NCBI GenBank assembly: GCA_029948255.1
Contig: JALIZF010001473.1
Location: forward strand, 274,632-338,631
Direction: 5' to 3'
Source: Telmatactis stephensoni
Lineage: Eukaryota > Cnidaria > Anthozoa > Actiniaria > Isophelliidae
DNA length: 64,000 nucleotides
In this document: positions 50,992 to 60,974 of the stretch, piece by piece
Layout of the letters: each line of letters opens with the position of its first letter
Numbering within the stretch: the stretch's first letter is position 1
The notes under the pieces: model-generated
The model's input: the letters and a program-made list of their open reading frames with translations, nothing else
The model's database searches: none
Told to the model about the DNA's origin: nothing
Translations under genes and position numbers: made by a program

Positions 50992-51167
50992 GCAAGGTGG
51001 GTTTTCACGCAGGGGCTGAACCCGACCTTTCTTTACATTGAGTGTATTATTCTTATAGAACAAAGCCAGATATTTCATTCAGGGGATGCTATCTTGGTGT
51101 TTAATTTCATTTAATTTCAAAGTACACTGAGATATGTCTGGGTGGGGTGGCCACAGTTTGTGGCCTC

Positions 51168-51854
51168 GTGGTGAAATTTTATCCCCACCTTTGCTGATCT
51201 GACTGTAGTAATTATCTTATCTAGTAAATAAATCCGTCACGACATGTGGCCAAAGTTATTCCAACCACTGTCTCTGTTATTATGTCTTCTCAGCAAACGA
51301 GCACGCCATATCACAGTGTACTTGAAGCGCTTAGTTTAATTTTGTGATGGCTTGAGATAAAAACCAAACATTATGTCCAAAGCATAATGTGCTTTTATCT
51401 CGAGTCATTACATTATCCATCGGTCAACATAAGTATCAATTACTATTGTAATCTCTAAACCAATCACGCGCGAGGGGCGGTGACGGCTTAGGGTTTACTA
51501 GGTGTGTCAAGATTACCCCTCAGCCTCTCTTATTCTTACCATCTTCGAAGGTACAACTAAGTCTACAAATTTTCCCGCCTCCTTCCCCGTCACCCCCCTT
51601 GGTGTAAACATGGTTAATTTGTCATATTGGTATCTTATATCTGTTTGTTTGATTCCACGGTGGCGAAATTTTATTCCCACCTTTGCTGATCTGACTGTAG
51701 TAATTATCTTATCTAGTAAATAAATCCGTCACGACATGTGGCCAAAGTTATTCCAACCACTGTCTCTGTTATTACGTCTTCTCAGCAAACGAGCACGCCA
51801 TATCACAGTGTACTTGAAGCGCTTAGTTTAATTTTGTGATGGCTTGAGATAAAA
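51168..51854 (+). repeat. Ngaro terminal repeats B1-A2-B2
   Basis: B1 (~51,168-51,356) and B2 (~51,660-51,854) share GAAATTTTATYCCCACCTTTG through GATGGCTTGAGATAAAA; A2 (51,357-51,573) lies between them with ~85 bp of unique sequence before B2. Confidence 0.9.
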
Positions 51855-52968
51855 TGATATTACAGTGATTCCATGCACTAATCGTAAGTGCTGTTTTGTT
51901 TGGCAAGACACCTAGATTAATGATGAGTTGGACTGGCGTGATGGCACAAAAAAAATTATCAGATGTAAATAACTTGATCGAATTGTCGAATACACTTGAA
52001 TTGTCAAATTTTAGTACAGAATGTGAATAATATGAATTAAAAACTCAAAGGAAAATATAATTCCACGAAAAACCTTTTGTTTATATACCAATTGATGGCT
52101 TTATATACCAATTGATGGCTTGCACCATTTAGTCTACTCGCCATGTTTTGTTCGGAATCGAATGTCAATCTACGCGCCAAGAAGCATTGATTTGTGATAA
52201 TATTCATATCAAAGCAAAGGCAAAGGTTTGAATTAGTGCATTGCGATGTAAAAATGTCTTGAATACTTGATCAGCTGTATTATATAATATATGCTAGCCT
52301 GCAAAGGATTTTCTGTGGCGCTGAAATATCTCAAACCTTGGAAATGATAAATATTACTTGTCCTGAGAGAAAGACGCGGCTGGGACCGAAAATATTCCTC
52401 GATACAGCTAAAGCCAGAATCATAAGGTAAGAAATGCACTACTTAAATTAATTGAAACATAGATTATCCACGTCGGTGACTGAATCAATTTTCAGTGAAA
52501 TTCATCATTTTTTGTGAAAGGACGAATTTAATATTCGGCAAAAGAAATCACTTTAGCATTCCCTCAGTGAAAATTAAATTTCCTTTTTCGTTGTCACGTT
52601 ATTCAGTCATGATGATCGAAGTCGCCATAATCATCAAGAGATTTTTACCGAGTAAATGTTGAAATAATTTGTAAAATTACATTCTTCAAGGTTTGACTGA
52701 AGGACAGTAACTTGATTCAGCTTTGAATAGTCACTTGTAGATTTCAACTAGCCTGAGCACTTATCATTAGTGGAATGATACCATTTGCACCCATTTCTAT
52801 GTCGTAGCACTTATCATAAGTGCAAACAAGCCGGAGTCGACTCAAACCAGGTTACCGTAAGTGCAACGGCGTAACTTGCACTCATCGTAAGTGCAAACGA
52901 TCCAAAAGCACTTATGATGACCTCAAGGTCGGATTTATTTATGCAGGTCGGATTTATTTCGGCAGTTG
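51855..52968 (-). repeat. Right TIR of the 38-kb element, outer part
   Basis: Reverse complement of ~14,853-16,080, with palindrome copies at 51,875, 52,757, 52,807 and 52,878 and the duplicated TATA motif. Relative to the left arm it lacks ~120 bp and has a ~10-bp insertion near 52,420. The 69-codon minus-strand ORF here is not supported as a gene. Confidence 0.92.
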
Positions 52969-53561
52969 TTTGAAGTACTGATGTTAATATTTTCTCAGAA
53001 ACAAGGTTTTCTCAATTTGAAAATGATGATTTGTATTTCATAAATAGTGACAGATACACATTGTTTAGAAATGATGCTCCAACAAATTCACAAAATACAC
53101 GACCATTTGGAGGCACAGTAGTGTATAGTCATCTTGACTATTATCCTGGATATCCATATACGTCTAACAGAAATGGTGTAGAAATTACTATCTTGAGATT
53201 CATGCTGATTCCTGGTGTTACAATAATAGCAGTCTACAGATCACCCTCTGTATCAATGAGAGTAATGTGTACTGCCATCCAAGAGATATTAGACTCTACC
53301 AAGTCTTTATTTAATGTATTTATGGGCCATTTTAATATTAACTGGTTTAATGATTCACAACGGACACCACTTTATAATGTCTTTATAAGGGATAATCAAC
53401 ATAGGCAGCTAGTTTTATGTTCCACAACTGATAGCAATACCTGTATTGACCATATATATACCAACTTACCAGAACCACAAGCAAGCTTTCAAATTTTAGA
53501 GACCTATTTTTCAGATCACAAAGCAATTTGTCTTTTGATAAACTGTTTCAATACAAATTGA
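52969..53561 (+). pseudogene. Helitron endonuclease domain, second part
   Basis: FEVLMLIFSETRFSQFENDD continues in frame from NYSK at 14,852. Exonuclease III-type motifs follow: FGGTVVYSHLDYYPGYPY, IAVYRSPSVS (Tyr-Arg-Ser-Pro motif), FNVFMGHFNINW (position of GDFN; Gly-His replaces Gly-Asp), NTCIDHIYTNLP and FSDHKAICLLI (SDH motif). Stop at 53,561. The GDFN Asp is changed to His, so catalysis is doubtful even without the split. Confidence 0.82.
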
Positions 53562-53757
53562 TTTAATAATTGATATCTTATTGACAGTTACATTGATATA
53601 GTATTTTGTATTATGTTATTTATGTTTCACCCTAAACATAAACTCAAGATTAAAACTTAGATTTGATATTAATGTTTCAATTTTAATCATTTTATGAAGA
53701 TTGCTACAGTATTTGTTCCAAAATCTTACTTGAAATCAAGCTTAAAGGAAACATACC

Positions 53758-54957
53758 ATGGCTAGGTAAGTATCTTTAAACAACAATGTGAATACACCTA
53801 TAATTTTCTCAATTTTTCTTATTTTCTTTTTTAGCCAAAAAGAATCATCCAAAGCAAAAGATTCTAATGTCTACACTGAAAGTAAGTTGTAAAGAAAATA
53901 CCCCATTTTCATATTTAATATATTTAATTGAAGCCATTTATTTTTTTTATTTTTTTCAATTGCAGCTGTTGAAGGTTATATTCATTTACTAAGTCCAATT
54001 AAAACGGCAGCAAATTCATCAAAGACAAACTATTTTGATTGCAAACTTCAGACTGGAGAGGATAAATCTTTAGGCCTTGTCCGTTACTCACCCCAAAAAA
54101 GAGAAACCCAACAACAGGCATTTATAAATAAGTCTCCTGTCAAAATTGTTGGCACTAAAACAGAATGACAAGAAACGATTCAACACAGATATTGACGAAT
54201 ATTCTGTATCAAAGTATGCAAAAGTTACACCAGCACAACACTTGACATTTGAATACAGCAAAACAATGGCAGATAGATTGCACACTGTAGAAGACACCCT
54301 TCAAAGTGATGTATATGACATTGTTGATCTAAAAGTCAAGATTATCACCAGTCTGAGAACAAACAAGCTGTACTTAAAAATGACCTGCCTATATATAAAA
54401 TAGACACTGTTGTGGCTGATGAAACTGGTGTAATAAAGCTTGTCTTGTGGGAAGAACTTATAGACTCTGTTCATACCGGATTATCATATCACTTCCAAAA
54501 CCTAACTGTTCACATATTTGATGATCAGAATGTCAATTCCAATGAAATGACTACTGTTACTCCAATACAAGATATCAAAATCCACATGGAAAGTCCAGAA
54601 ATAAAGGACAATTTACTGACAGGACGTTGTGCAAGTGTTAAAATCACCAAGTGAAGCTCCTGCATTGTATATAATAAGAGCCAAGAAGTTAACAAAGATG
54701 AAGAATTTATCACCTGAAATAACTGCCACATGACAACATTAGCAAGTATTTTCAAAACAAAACTTGTTTGTCAAATTTTTATTATGACACCTGATAACAA
54801 GATGCAGAAATACACCTGTTTCATAGATGGTATTCAAAGTTTTTTGACAATTAGAAAATGTCAAGCATCAATCTCAGAACTGGCCTCAAGTGACATAGAA
54901 AAAATGCTTCTGACAGCTGGCCAGCTCCGCATGAAAAGTAATTTCACAATTCCTTGA
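53758..54957 (+). pseudogene. Helitron RPA-like ssDNA-binding protein gene, three exons
   Basis: Exon 1 53,758-53,765 (ATG GCT AG|gtaagt), exon 2 53,835-53,881, exon 3 from 53,966. The spliced frame reads MASQKESSKAKDSNVYTE then TVEGYIHLLSPIKTA and so on to KIVGTKTE, with a frameshift at ~54,160. Later pieces in shifted frames (VTPAQHLTFEYSKTMADRL, DETGVIKLVLWEELIDSV, TGRCASVKI) match the OB-fold arrangement of the RPA large subunit. Metazoan Helitrons with a separate RPA gene are known. It would coat displaced single strands during rolling-circle transposition. Frameshifts and a stop at ~54,652 inactivate it. Confidence 0.72.
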
Positions 54958-55458
54958 TGATTAAATGGACAATGAAAGCTATCAATGAACTCTGTCATTT
55001 TTGTATGACTTTGAAAGCTACATTATTAATATGTTAATCTATCTAACATATTCAAAAAAGTATTATACTGTTCAATTTTATATCTGTTTATTTACCAATG
55101 CATGCAATATTCACATGTTCCTGTTTTGCACCATATCAGTTTTGACAAGCTATGATTGAAGTTTTTCATTCTTTTATGAATTTGAATACTATGTTGTTAA
55201 TATGTTAATTTACACTGTTCAATATTATAATTGTTCATGTTTAACAAATGCATGCAATGTTTATATACATTAAATTGTTCCTGTTTTTAACCATATCTTC
55301 TCAAGGTAGTTTCTCTCCAATTTGAAAACTTGTATTTTTTTAAGATCACTGAAATAAATTGGTTACTATTAGTAGACTCTACATGCATTGTTTTCTTGTA
55401 TTGGAATATAACTTTTACAGACTATTACTTACTATTGGTAATTGTTTGACTGTCATAT
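54958..55458. other. AT-rich tail after the RPA-like gene
   Basis: No gene. Two diverged copies of a block containing AATGCATGCAAT and TTGTTCCTGTTTT (~55,095-55,135 and ~55,245-55,295) suggest an old duplication. The 3' end of the Helitron should lie here or just beyond. Confidence 0.4.
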
Positions 55459-55704
55459 GAAAACCACTATTGTTGAGTCAGTAGACTTTTGGAATATCAC
55501 TCAGTCAATAAACCAATAAAATAGTACAATGGTTTTCATAAACCTTTGAAAGACACTTTAACATTGACCAATTCGACCAATTTGACCAAAACCACTATTG
55601 TTGAGTCAGTAGACTTTTGGAATATCACTCAGTCAATAAACCAATAAAATAGTACAATGGTTTTCATAAACCTTTGAAAGACACTTTAACATTGACCAAT
55701 TCGA
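55459..55704. repeat. 128-bp tandem direct duplication
   Basis: AACCACTATTGTTGAGTCAG begins at ~55,462 and again at ~55,590; the copies run to ACATTGACCAATTCGA. Each unit also has inverted ends (AAAACCACTATTGT against ACAATGGTTTT), so a small foldback element may have duplicated. Confidence 0.9.
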
Positions 55705-55724
55705 AATATTTCCACGGACACAGG

Positions 55725-55954
55725 GAGCCATTGAGAGCTACATGAAGCTCATGAAGCATGATGACTTCCACGGAAAACGACATTTACGTGTTGATGAGTT
55801 TGTTAAGCTTCAAAGAAACTTTGTAAAAGAAAGATGTAGAATGTTTGGAGATAATGTTTACAGGAAAATGGCTTTGAAGGAAAAGAAAAAAGAGAAAACA
55901 CTGAGAAACAGAAGATGTAAGAGAATATACAGGATCACAAGAACAATGGAATAA
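55725..55954 (+). CDS. Small basic C-terminal exon, unknown
   Basis: After an acceptor-like cacag (55,723-55,727) the frame reads GAIESYMKLMKHDDFHGKRH and continues to a TAA at 55,952, ending with Arg/Lys-rich KEKKKEKTLRNRRCKRIYR. About 75 residues, predicted helical, DNA- or RNA-binding-like by charge only. An upstream exon is not identified. It lies between the tandem duplication and the TTAA element and could be a remnant of another element. Confidence 0.3.
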
Positions 55955-56089
55955 AAAACAAAAAACTGTAAATTCTCCTGACAAATGGCATGGTACTTTT
56001 CAGCAACCACCACTTACTTAATCCCCTGCCAAGAACACCTACGGTTAAAAAAACAAGAAAAAGGGGGCACTAAAGAAATTGCCATTTAA

Positions 56090-56850
56090 GTGTTATTGTC
56101 ACAGAAAACCGGGCGGGATCCACGGATCGATGTCGGCCGATTCCTTCCAAATTTCTACCACAAATTACTCTTGCAATACAACTACGGTTTCTCGATTTTT
56201 TTCCAAATCCGTTCATTTTTGACGAAGTTCGACCACCCCCCCTCGTTTTAGCTGATGTTCGCAAGAAAATCGTGTGAAATCAAGGCCAAATTGCGTAGAT
56301 GATTTGGCAAAGTTCGCATCGCTTTTGCTTATTGATTTGATTTGTGAAGAATATTTGTTCTCTAAATAAGGTATCCTCTTAGTATTAGCTATTTTCGTTC
56401 AGTAGTTCGGTCTGAGCGAATCTGCGTACTTTGTTCCTGACGGACTTCCGCTCACTTGCTAATTTTACGGTATTTTGAAAAAATATTTTCTCCACTGTGC
56501 GTGAATGGTTTTTCAGTAAAATACCTATTTCTATGCAGTTCATGTAGTGAACTTTGATCATCAGTAGAATACAAATTGGGATCTTCTAATGCTTTTGAAA
56601 CGGAGCTCTCCGAAGTTGGCCAAAATTGACTTAATTAGTATACCTAATTAGCATATTTGTTTACGAGAAAACAATTTCTCTCTTCGATTCCTCCTCGTAT
56701 TTACGTTTTATAGCCTATTTGTAATTGCAGTGAAGAAAAAGGTTTGAAATGGACAAAAATCTTTATCAAAAAGGTAATTACAGCATAATAGAAAACGATT
56801 ATTGCCAAAAAATAGAAACTAGATTTTGCTGCCAAATTTTATCAACTTTG
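56090..56850 (+). repeat. Left TIR of the TTAA element
   Basis: About 760 bp; highly similar to the reverse complement of 61,900-62,650, including GGCCGATTCCTTCCAAATTT and CGGAGCTCTCCGAAG blocks. Confidence 0.9.
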
Positions 56851-57482
56851 TAAATCTAAAAAAATCAAGAGAACCGGTCCTTTAAATCCGAAGAATTTAT
56901 TCAGCTACTATAACGTGAGCAGAATAAGTGGTCTTGATATATAGTTTTAGAAAAAAGAAAGAAGAAAAGAAAGAAAAGAAAGAAACTAAAGATAAATATA
57001 AAAATATAGAAATATCCTCTCTTGAATATGTCTATTAGATTGCGTGACACATTCACACGTGCTTATCGTCTGATATAATTAGGAAACTCAGACTGCAATT
57101 TAATTTACCTTCACCAAGACTTATTTACGATCGTATTCTTTTGGTTTTTATGTGTATTATTGCTCATTTTCTACAACTTCATTCAAGTTGCATGCTTTGA
57201 CATTGTCTTTGCTAGACTGTCCCAAGTGTATTTGCTGAGTTTGGTTAGTAGACTGTTAGTCGTCTGTCGTAATTGCCCGGCCCGTAGCTCAAGTGTAGTC
57301 ATGTCAGTCTTGATGCGGTGTTCATTCTTTACTGAAGATTCACCATGTGATAATATTGGCATAGGAAATGAAGTAACACCACTATTGGCATGCTCGCAAG
57401 ACATCAAGCGTCCTCCTCTGAACTATAGGATCCTATAGGAGCAAGTGGTCGAAGTGGACCTATCACGGAAAGTGACCTTATA
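56851..57482. other. Interior of the TTAA element before the transposase
   Basis: Includes a GA-rich run (~56,950-57,000). An ORF at 57,160-57,438 (plus) overlaps one at 57,183-57,407 (minus). Neither shows a recognisable domain and I cannot choose between them; the 5' transposase exons are expected in this stretch. Confidence 0.4.
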
Positions 57483-60400
57483 TTGAATCGTGCCGGATAC
57501 TTTACTGTTACTTCAGAGCAGAAAAATACTATGATTGTTTGCCCAAAACACAGAAACCTACTTACCACAGACTGGGCTGGACGTAAAGTGAACAAGTGTG
57601 CTCATCCTTATCACAAAGGTCAGCTAAAGGGGTTGTCTTTGCCGTTGGAGTCGAAAAGGACGAGAGCAACGAGAATCGAGGTGGACTCTACAAAACGAAC
57701 GAAATTACCGTCTAAGTCGTGAAACAGTCTGAAAACCACTGATACACATTTTCAGTACACAAATGATTTTCCTATAACATTCAGGGGAAAAATCTAAGCA
57801 TTCACGAGAAAACACAATCTCGTTTCAAAAGTTTTAAGTCTAGTGACATTGAACAGTGAACTTTTTAAATTTAAAGTTTTACATTGTATAATTTTTTTTC
57901 ATTTTTTCCTTTTCCATTTTTAAAATTCTTCTTTGCCATAAAACCCACTCCAAGGACTTCGCTGCAGTTTAGTGATAAGTGAATCACTTTTTTAGAAACA
58001 GACTGAATGGCAGCTGAGATAGAGGAAGAACAAGAGGAGGAAGAAGAAACAGAAATATACGTACAAGGTGTTTCTTCGCATTCCTTTCAATCTCTGCAAT
58101 CTTCTCACTCCTCGCAATCGACGCACAGTTCTGTTCCCGAAGAAGAGTTGAGTATTTGGATTGATGAGGTAGAGGAGCAAACTCGAAAGCGACAAAAACT
58201 CAATGAAGCAGCCGGTGTAGCCCTATCCAGTCAACACTAAATACTGAATGGGATGACGTCTCGGACACACAACAACGATATTACTTGCGTAAGGCAAAAG
58301 AAGTAATCACTGCTTCTCTCTCAGTGATAGCACCTGGACAAGAGGAGCAAGTATGGAAGGGATTACAAAAGGAGCCACTCCTTCATGAGACATCGAAACG
58401 CAAACGCTTTGACTCCTCCACTGGAATTGTAGATGTACTGATCAAGGCATATCACCAAGCAGATTGTTGGCAGACCAAGCGCCAGATCCTGTCGCTTTTT
58501 GCGAACGATTTTACACAAGTGGAGCTGCAAGAAATGATTCCAGGTCTTTCCAAATGGAGAATAGACCAAGCTCACCTTCACGCAACTTTAGCCGGGGCAG
58601 GACAACCGCTTCTTGAGAGGCCAATATACCGAGCCAAAATCTCTGCATGGACTTGACAATGTCACAGCAGAGGGAGCAGAAGCTTTTGACAAGATATTGT
58701 CCATTCTCGACAATATGTCTGAAAATGGAATCAATGTCACTTCTACTCAGAACTTCTCAGAGGTGGAAAAAGATATTTGAAAACAGATTACAAGACCCAT
58801 GTTGGGAGAAATGAGCACTGCAGCGACCATTGTAGTGTTCATGCTCTAAATGACAAAGACAACAAAGAGTTTAGTAAGAAATGCAAGCACGCACACCAGA
58901 CCGACTGCGAACGATGTGAATCACTTGAACAAGCACTGGAAGATGTATCAACGATGCTTGATGAAATGCAAATTTCAGAAGAAGAGAGAACGAGACTTAG
59001 ATTTGAATATTCAGAGTGTAAAAGAGACATCAAAGCATGGAAAGCTCATATGCTTAGATCTTGTATCCAAGAAGAAGCAAAACAAGATGTTCTGGCTAAA
59101 CTCAAATCATGTCTGATAATAATGGATTGGGCTATGAAATTTCTCCCGCAGAAGTACCGAGAGCAAATGAGTGATTTTTTTGGCAAGAGAGGTCGAAGCT
59201 GGCATGTGAGTGCAGTAATCACCAGCAAGAAGAACAGCGTAACTCAGAAAAACAAGTTTGAGGTGGAGTGTTTTGTACATCTTTTCAACAGTTGTACACA
59301 AAATAGCTTTGCTGTGCTTTCTATCATCGAGAACTTGTTGCAAACTATCAAGGCTGAATACCCAAGTGTCAAAGAAGCATACTTCCGATCTGACAACGAT
59401 GGATGTTATCACAACGGTCCTCTACTTCTTAGTCTACCCAATGTTGGTGTAAGGACTGGTATACGACCAATAAGATACGACTTTTCAGATCCGCAAGCCG
59501 GAAAAGACATATGTGACCGTAAAATGGCTCCAATGAAAGCCCATATGAGACGCTGGGTGAACGAGAAACATGATGTTACCACTGCCGAGGAAATGAAAGA
59601 GGCATTAGAGTCACACGGAGGTTTAAAGGGTTGTCGGGCAGCAGTAGTAGAGGTTGACACGTCTAAAGAAGTAAATCAAGAAAACAAAATTCCTGGGATC
59701 AGCGTTTTGTACAACTTTGAGTTTGAGAAAGGTGGCATTAGAACATGGAAAGCCTAAAATATCGGTCCTGGGCGTCTCTTACCACGCAATCTTCAGATTC
59801 GACCTCAAGGCGAAACTGGTCTAAAGGTCATCCAACCTCTCGGGCCAGCTGTCAAGGAACGTGGAACTGTGGGAGAAAGCGTTAGAGATCAGGTGGAGAT
59901 TTTTTCTTGCATGGAGACAGGATGCATTCTCACTTTTAGATCCCAGTCAGATGTAAACAAGCACATGGACACTGGTAAACATAGACGTGAGTTGGAATCC
60001 GAGTCAACGTACGATAGTATACGTCAAAAATGGGCAAGCAAGGTGACAGGAGTGGCACTTGGTGATTCCCATACCACAAGCAGAGATACAGATAAAGAAC
60101 CACAGTGTAGCGCCTCTAATGACAATAGCTGTCGTAGGCCGTCGGGTTGGGCGCTCAAAACCGTTAAAAAGTCATCTCGAATGACAAAGAGGGTTAAAAA
60201 CTTCCTTGAAAGCAAGTTTAACGAGGGTGCGTGCAGTGGACAGAAGGCCGATCCTACGAAGCTAGCCAGAGAGATGAAGGACGCTAAAGATGAAGAAGGC
60301 AAACTGGTATTTACAGTCCAGGAGTGGAGGAGCGCGAAGCAGATTGCTAATTTTTTCTCGCGGCTCACAGTTCTCCAGCGCCAGAGAGGTCTTTCTGAGG

Positions 60401-60690
60401 AAGATATCTCAGAGGAGGACATTGTTGCCATGGAGACGGAAACTGTTATCGAGACCCTTCAAAAAGCCGTCATGAATGATATGGTTTTACCAATGCACCC
60501 AATAGTTATTGGATTAAACAATGTTTGTGAGCTAATTAGCTCGAACAAGCTTCGCTCTTTAAAACTTGGAGACCTCAAAGATATCTGTGAAAAGCTTGAG
60601 CTCGTAACGACTGGTTCTTCTTCTAGAAAGAAAACGTACTATGGACCTATCGAAGAATATGCAACGTCGTGTCCATGCCAAAGTCAGTGA
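57483..60690 (+). pseudogene. DDE-like transposase of the TTAA element with C-terminal C2H2 finger
   Basis: Pieces in order: 57,483-57,722 (Cys/His-rich: MIVCPKHRNLL, KCAHPYHKG), 58,007-58,240 (acidic/Ser-rich), 58,250-58,650 (RYYLRKAKEVITASLSVI, CWQTKRQILSLFANDF, IPGLSKWRIDQA), then 58,777-60,690. The core has LIIMDWAMKFLPQKY, REQMSDFFGKRGRSWH, AYFRSDNDGCYHNGP and RYDFSDPQAGKDICDRK, whose Asp residues are spaced like an RNase H-fold catalytic centre. A C2H2 finger follows (CMETGC...HMDTGKH). Inactivating changes: frameshift ~58,236, deletion and frameshifts 58,650-58,776, TAA at 59,755-59,757. Family unknown to me; probably an uncatalogued superfamily or a Kolobok relative. Confidence 0.7.
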
Positions 60691-60828
60691 GTTCAAAAAA
60701 CATGACTTTAGGACATGCTAGGACCTCCGATGATTTAAATCTATACAATTCTGAAATACGATCATAGAAACGTAGGATGCAAAATGTATCCAATAACTTT
60801 CATTTAGCTGACAGTCAATGCAAACCTA

Positions 60829-60974
60829 GCTGGAGCCGGTTGTACTACTATCATCGGCTTCGTGACAAAGCCTGGATAAACGCTATCCGCCGAATAAATT
60901 GTTAGTTAAACGGATTGAATTTTAGCTCTTATTCGGTGGATAACATATCCAGGATTCGTACAACCGGCTCCAGC
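60829..60974. mobile_element. 146-bp foldback MITE
   Basis: GCTGGAGCCGGTTGTAC at the left and GTACAACCGGCTCCAGC at the right are perfect reverse complements, with further pairing inside (GCCTGGATAA / TTATCC...). No coding capacity; TSD not clear. It lies in the 3' flank of the broken transposase. Confidence 0.8.

Larger units (their letters stand above)
41709..51854 (+). mobile_element. Ngaro-type YR retrotransposon with split direct repeats, interrupted by a Gypsy
   Basis: Structure A1 - coding - B1 - A2 - B2: A1 (41,709-41,922) is repeated as A2 (51,357-51,573) and B1 (~51,168-51,356) as B2 (~51,660-51,854). There is no TSD; AAA is shared at the junctions, as expected for tyrosine-recombinase integration of a circle. 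The coding order is SGNH hydrolase, Gag, RT, RNase H, tyrosine recombinase. The insert interrupts the right TIR of the 38-kb element exactly, since both halves match the left TIR. The Gypsy at 43,092-47,542 sits inside its gag. Multiple frameshifts show it is inactive. Confidence 0.9.
14853..52968. mobile_element. 38.1-kb DNA transposon with ~1.4-kb TIRs and DUF7869-like gene
   Basis: The outermost bases CAACTGCCGAAATAAATCC (14,853) and their reverse complement (ending 52,968) define the ends; inverted homology continues inward ~1.4 kb. The unit disrupts the Helitron endonuclease. Its own content, once later insertions are subtracted, is about 17 kb: a minus-strand DUF7869-like gene (16,736-23,616), a divergent plus-strand start at ~25 kb, and a plus-strand multi-exon gene (36,682-40,958). 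Later inserts are a Gypsy palindrome (26,518-35,831), Ngaro plus Gypsy (41,709-51,854) and MITEs. No target-site duplication is visible. The superfamily is unknown to me. Confidence 0.85.
3789..54957 (+). mobile_element. Degenerate Helitron (Rep/helicase/endonuclease/RPA), split by two large insertions
   Basis: Fragments in the order expected of an animal Helitron run left to right on the plus strand: N-terminal region (3,801-5,040), Rep (5,045-6,361 and 12,719-12,960), helicase (13,250-14,590), endonuclease (14,640-14,852 and 52,969-53,561) and a separate RPA-like gene (53,758-54,957). Joining across the BEL insertion (6,362-12,718 plus one TSD copy) and the 38-kb insertion (14,853-52,968) restores protein continuity at both places, which shows that the Helitron predates them. 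Frameshifts and stops are frequent, so it is dead. The exact 5' TC and 3' CTRR ends could not be fixed. Confidence 0.85.

Noticed and set aside
52233..52439. 69-codon minus-strand ORF in the right TIR
   Set aside because: The corresponding left TIR sequence does not keep the frame, so it is not a maintained gene.
14853..52968. The 38-kb element as a Maverick/Polinton or a giant virus insertion
   Set aside because: No protein-primed polymerase B, retroviral-type integrase belonging to the element itself, ATPase, protease or capsid gene was found. The integrases present belong to the nested Gypsy elements, and no 5-6-bp TSD is visible.
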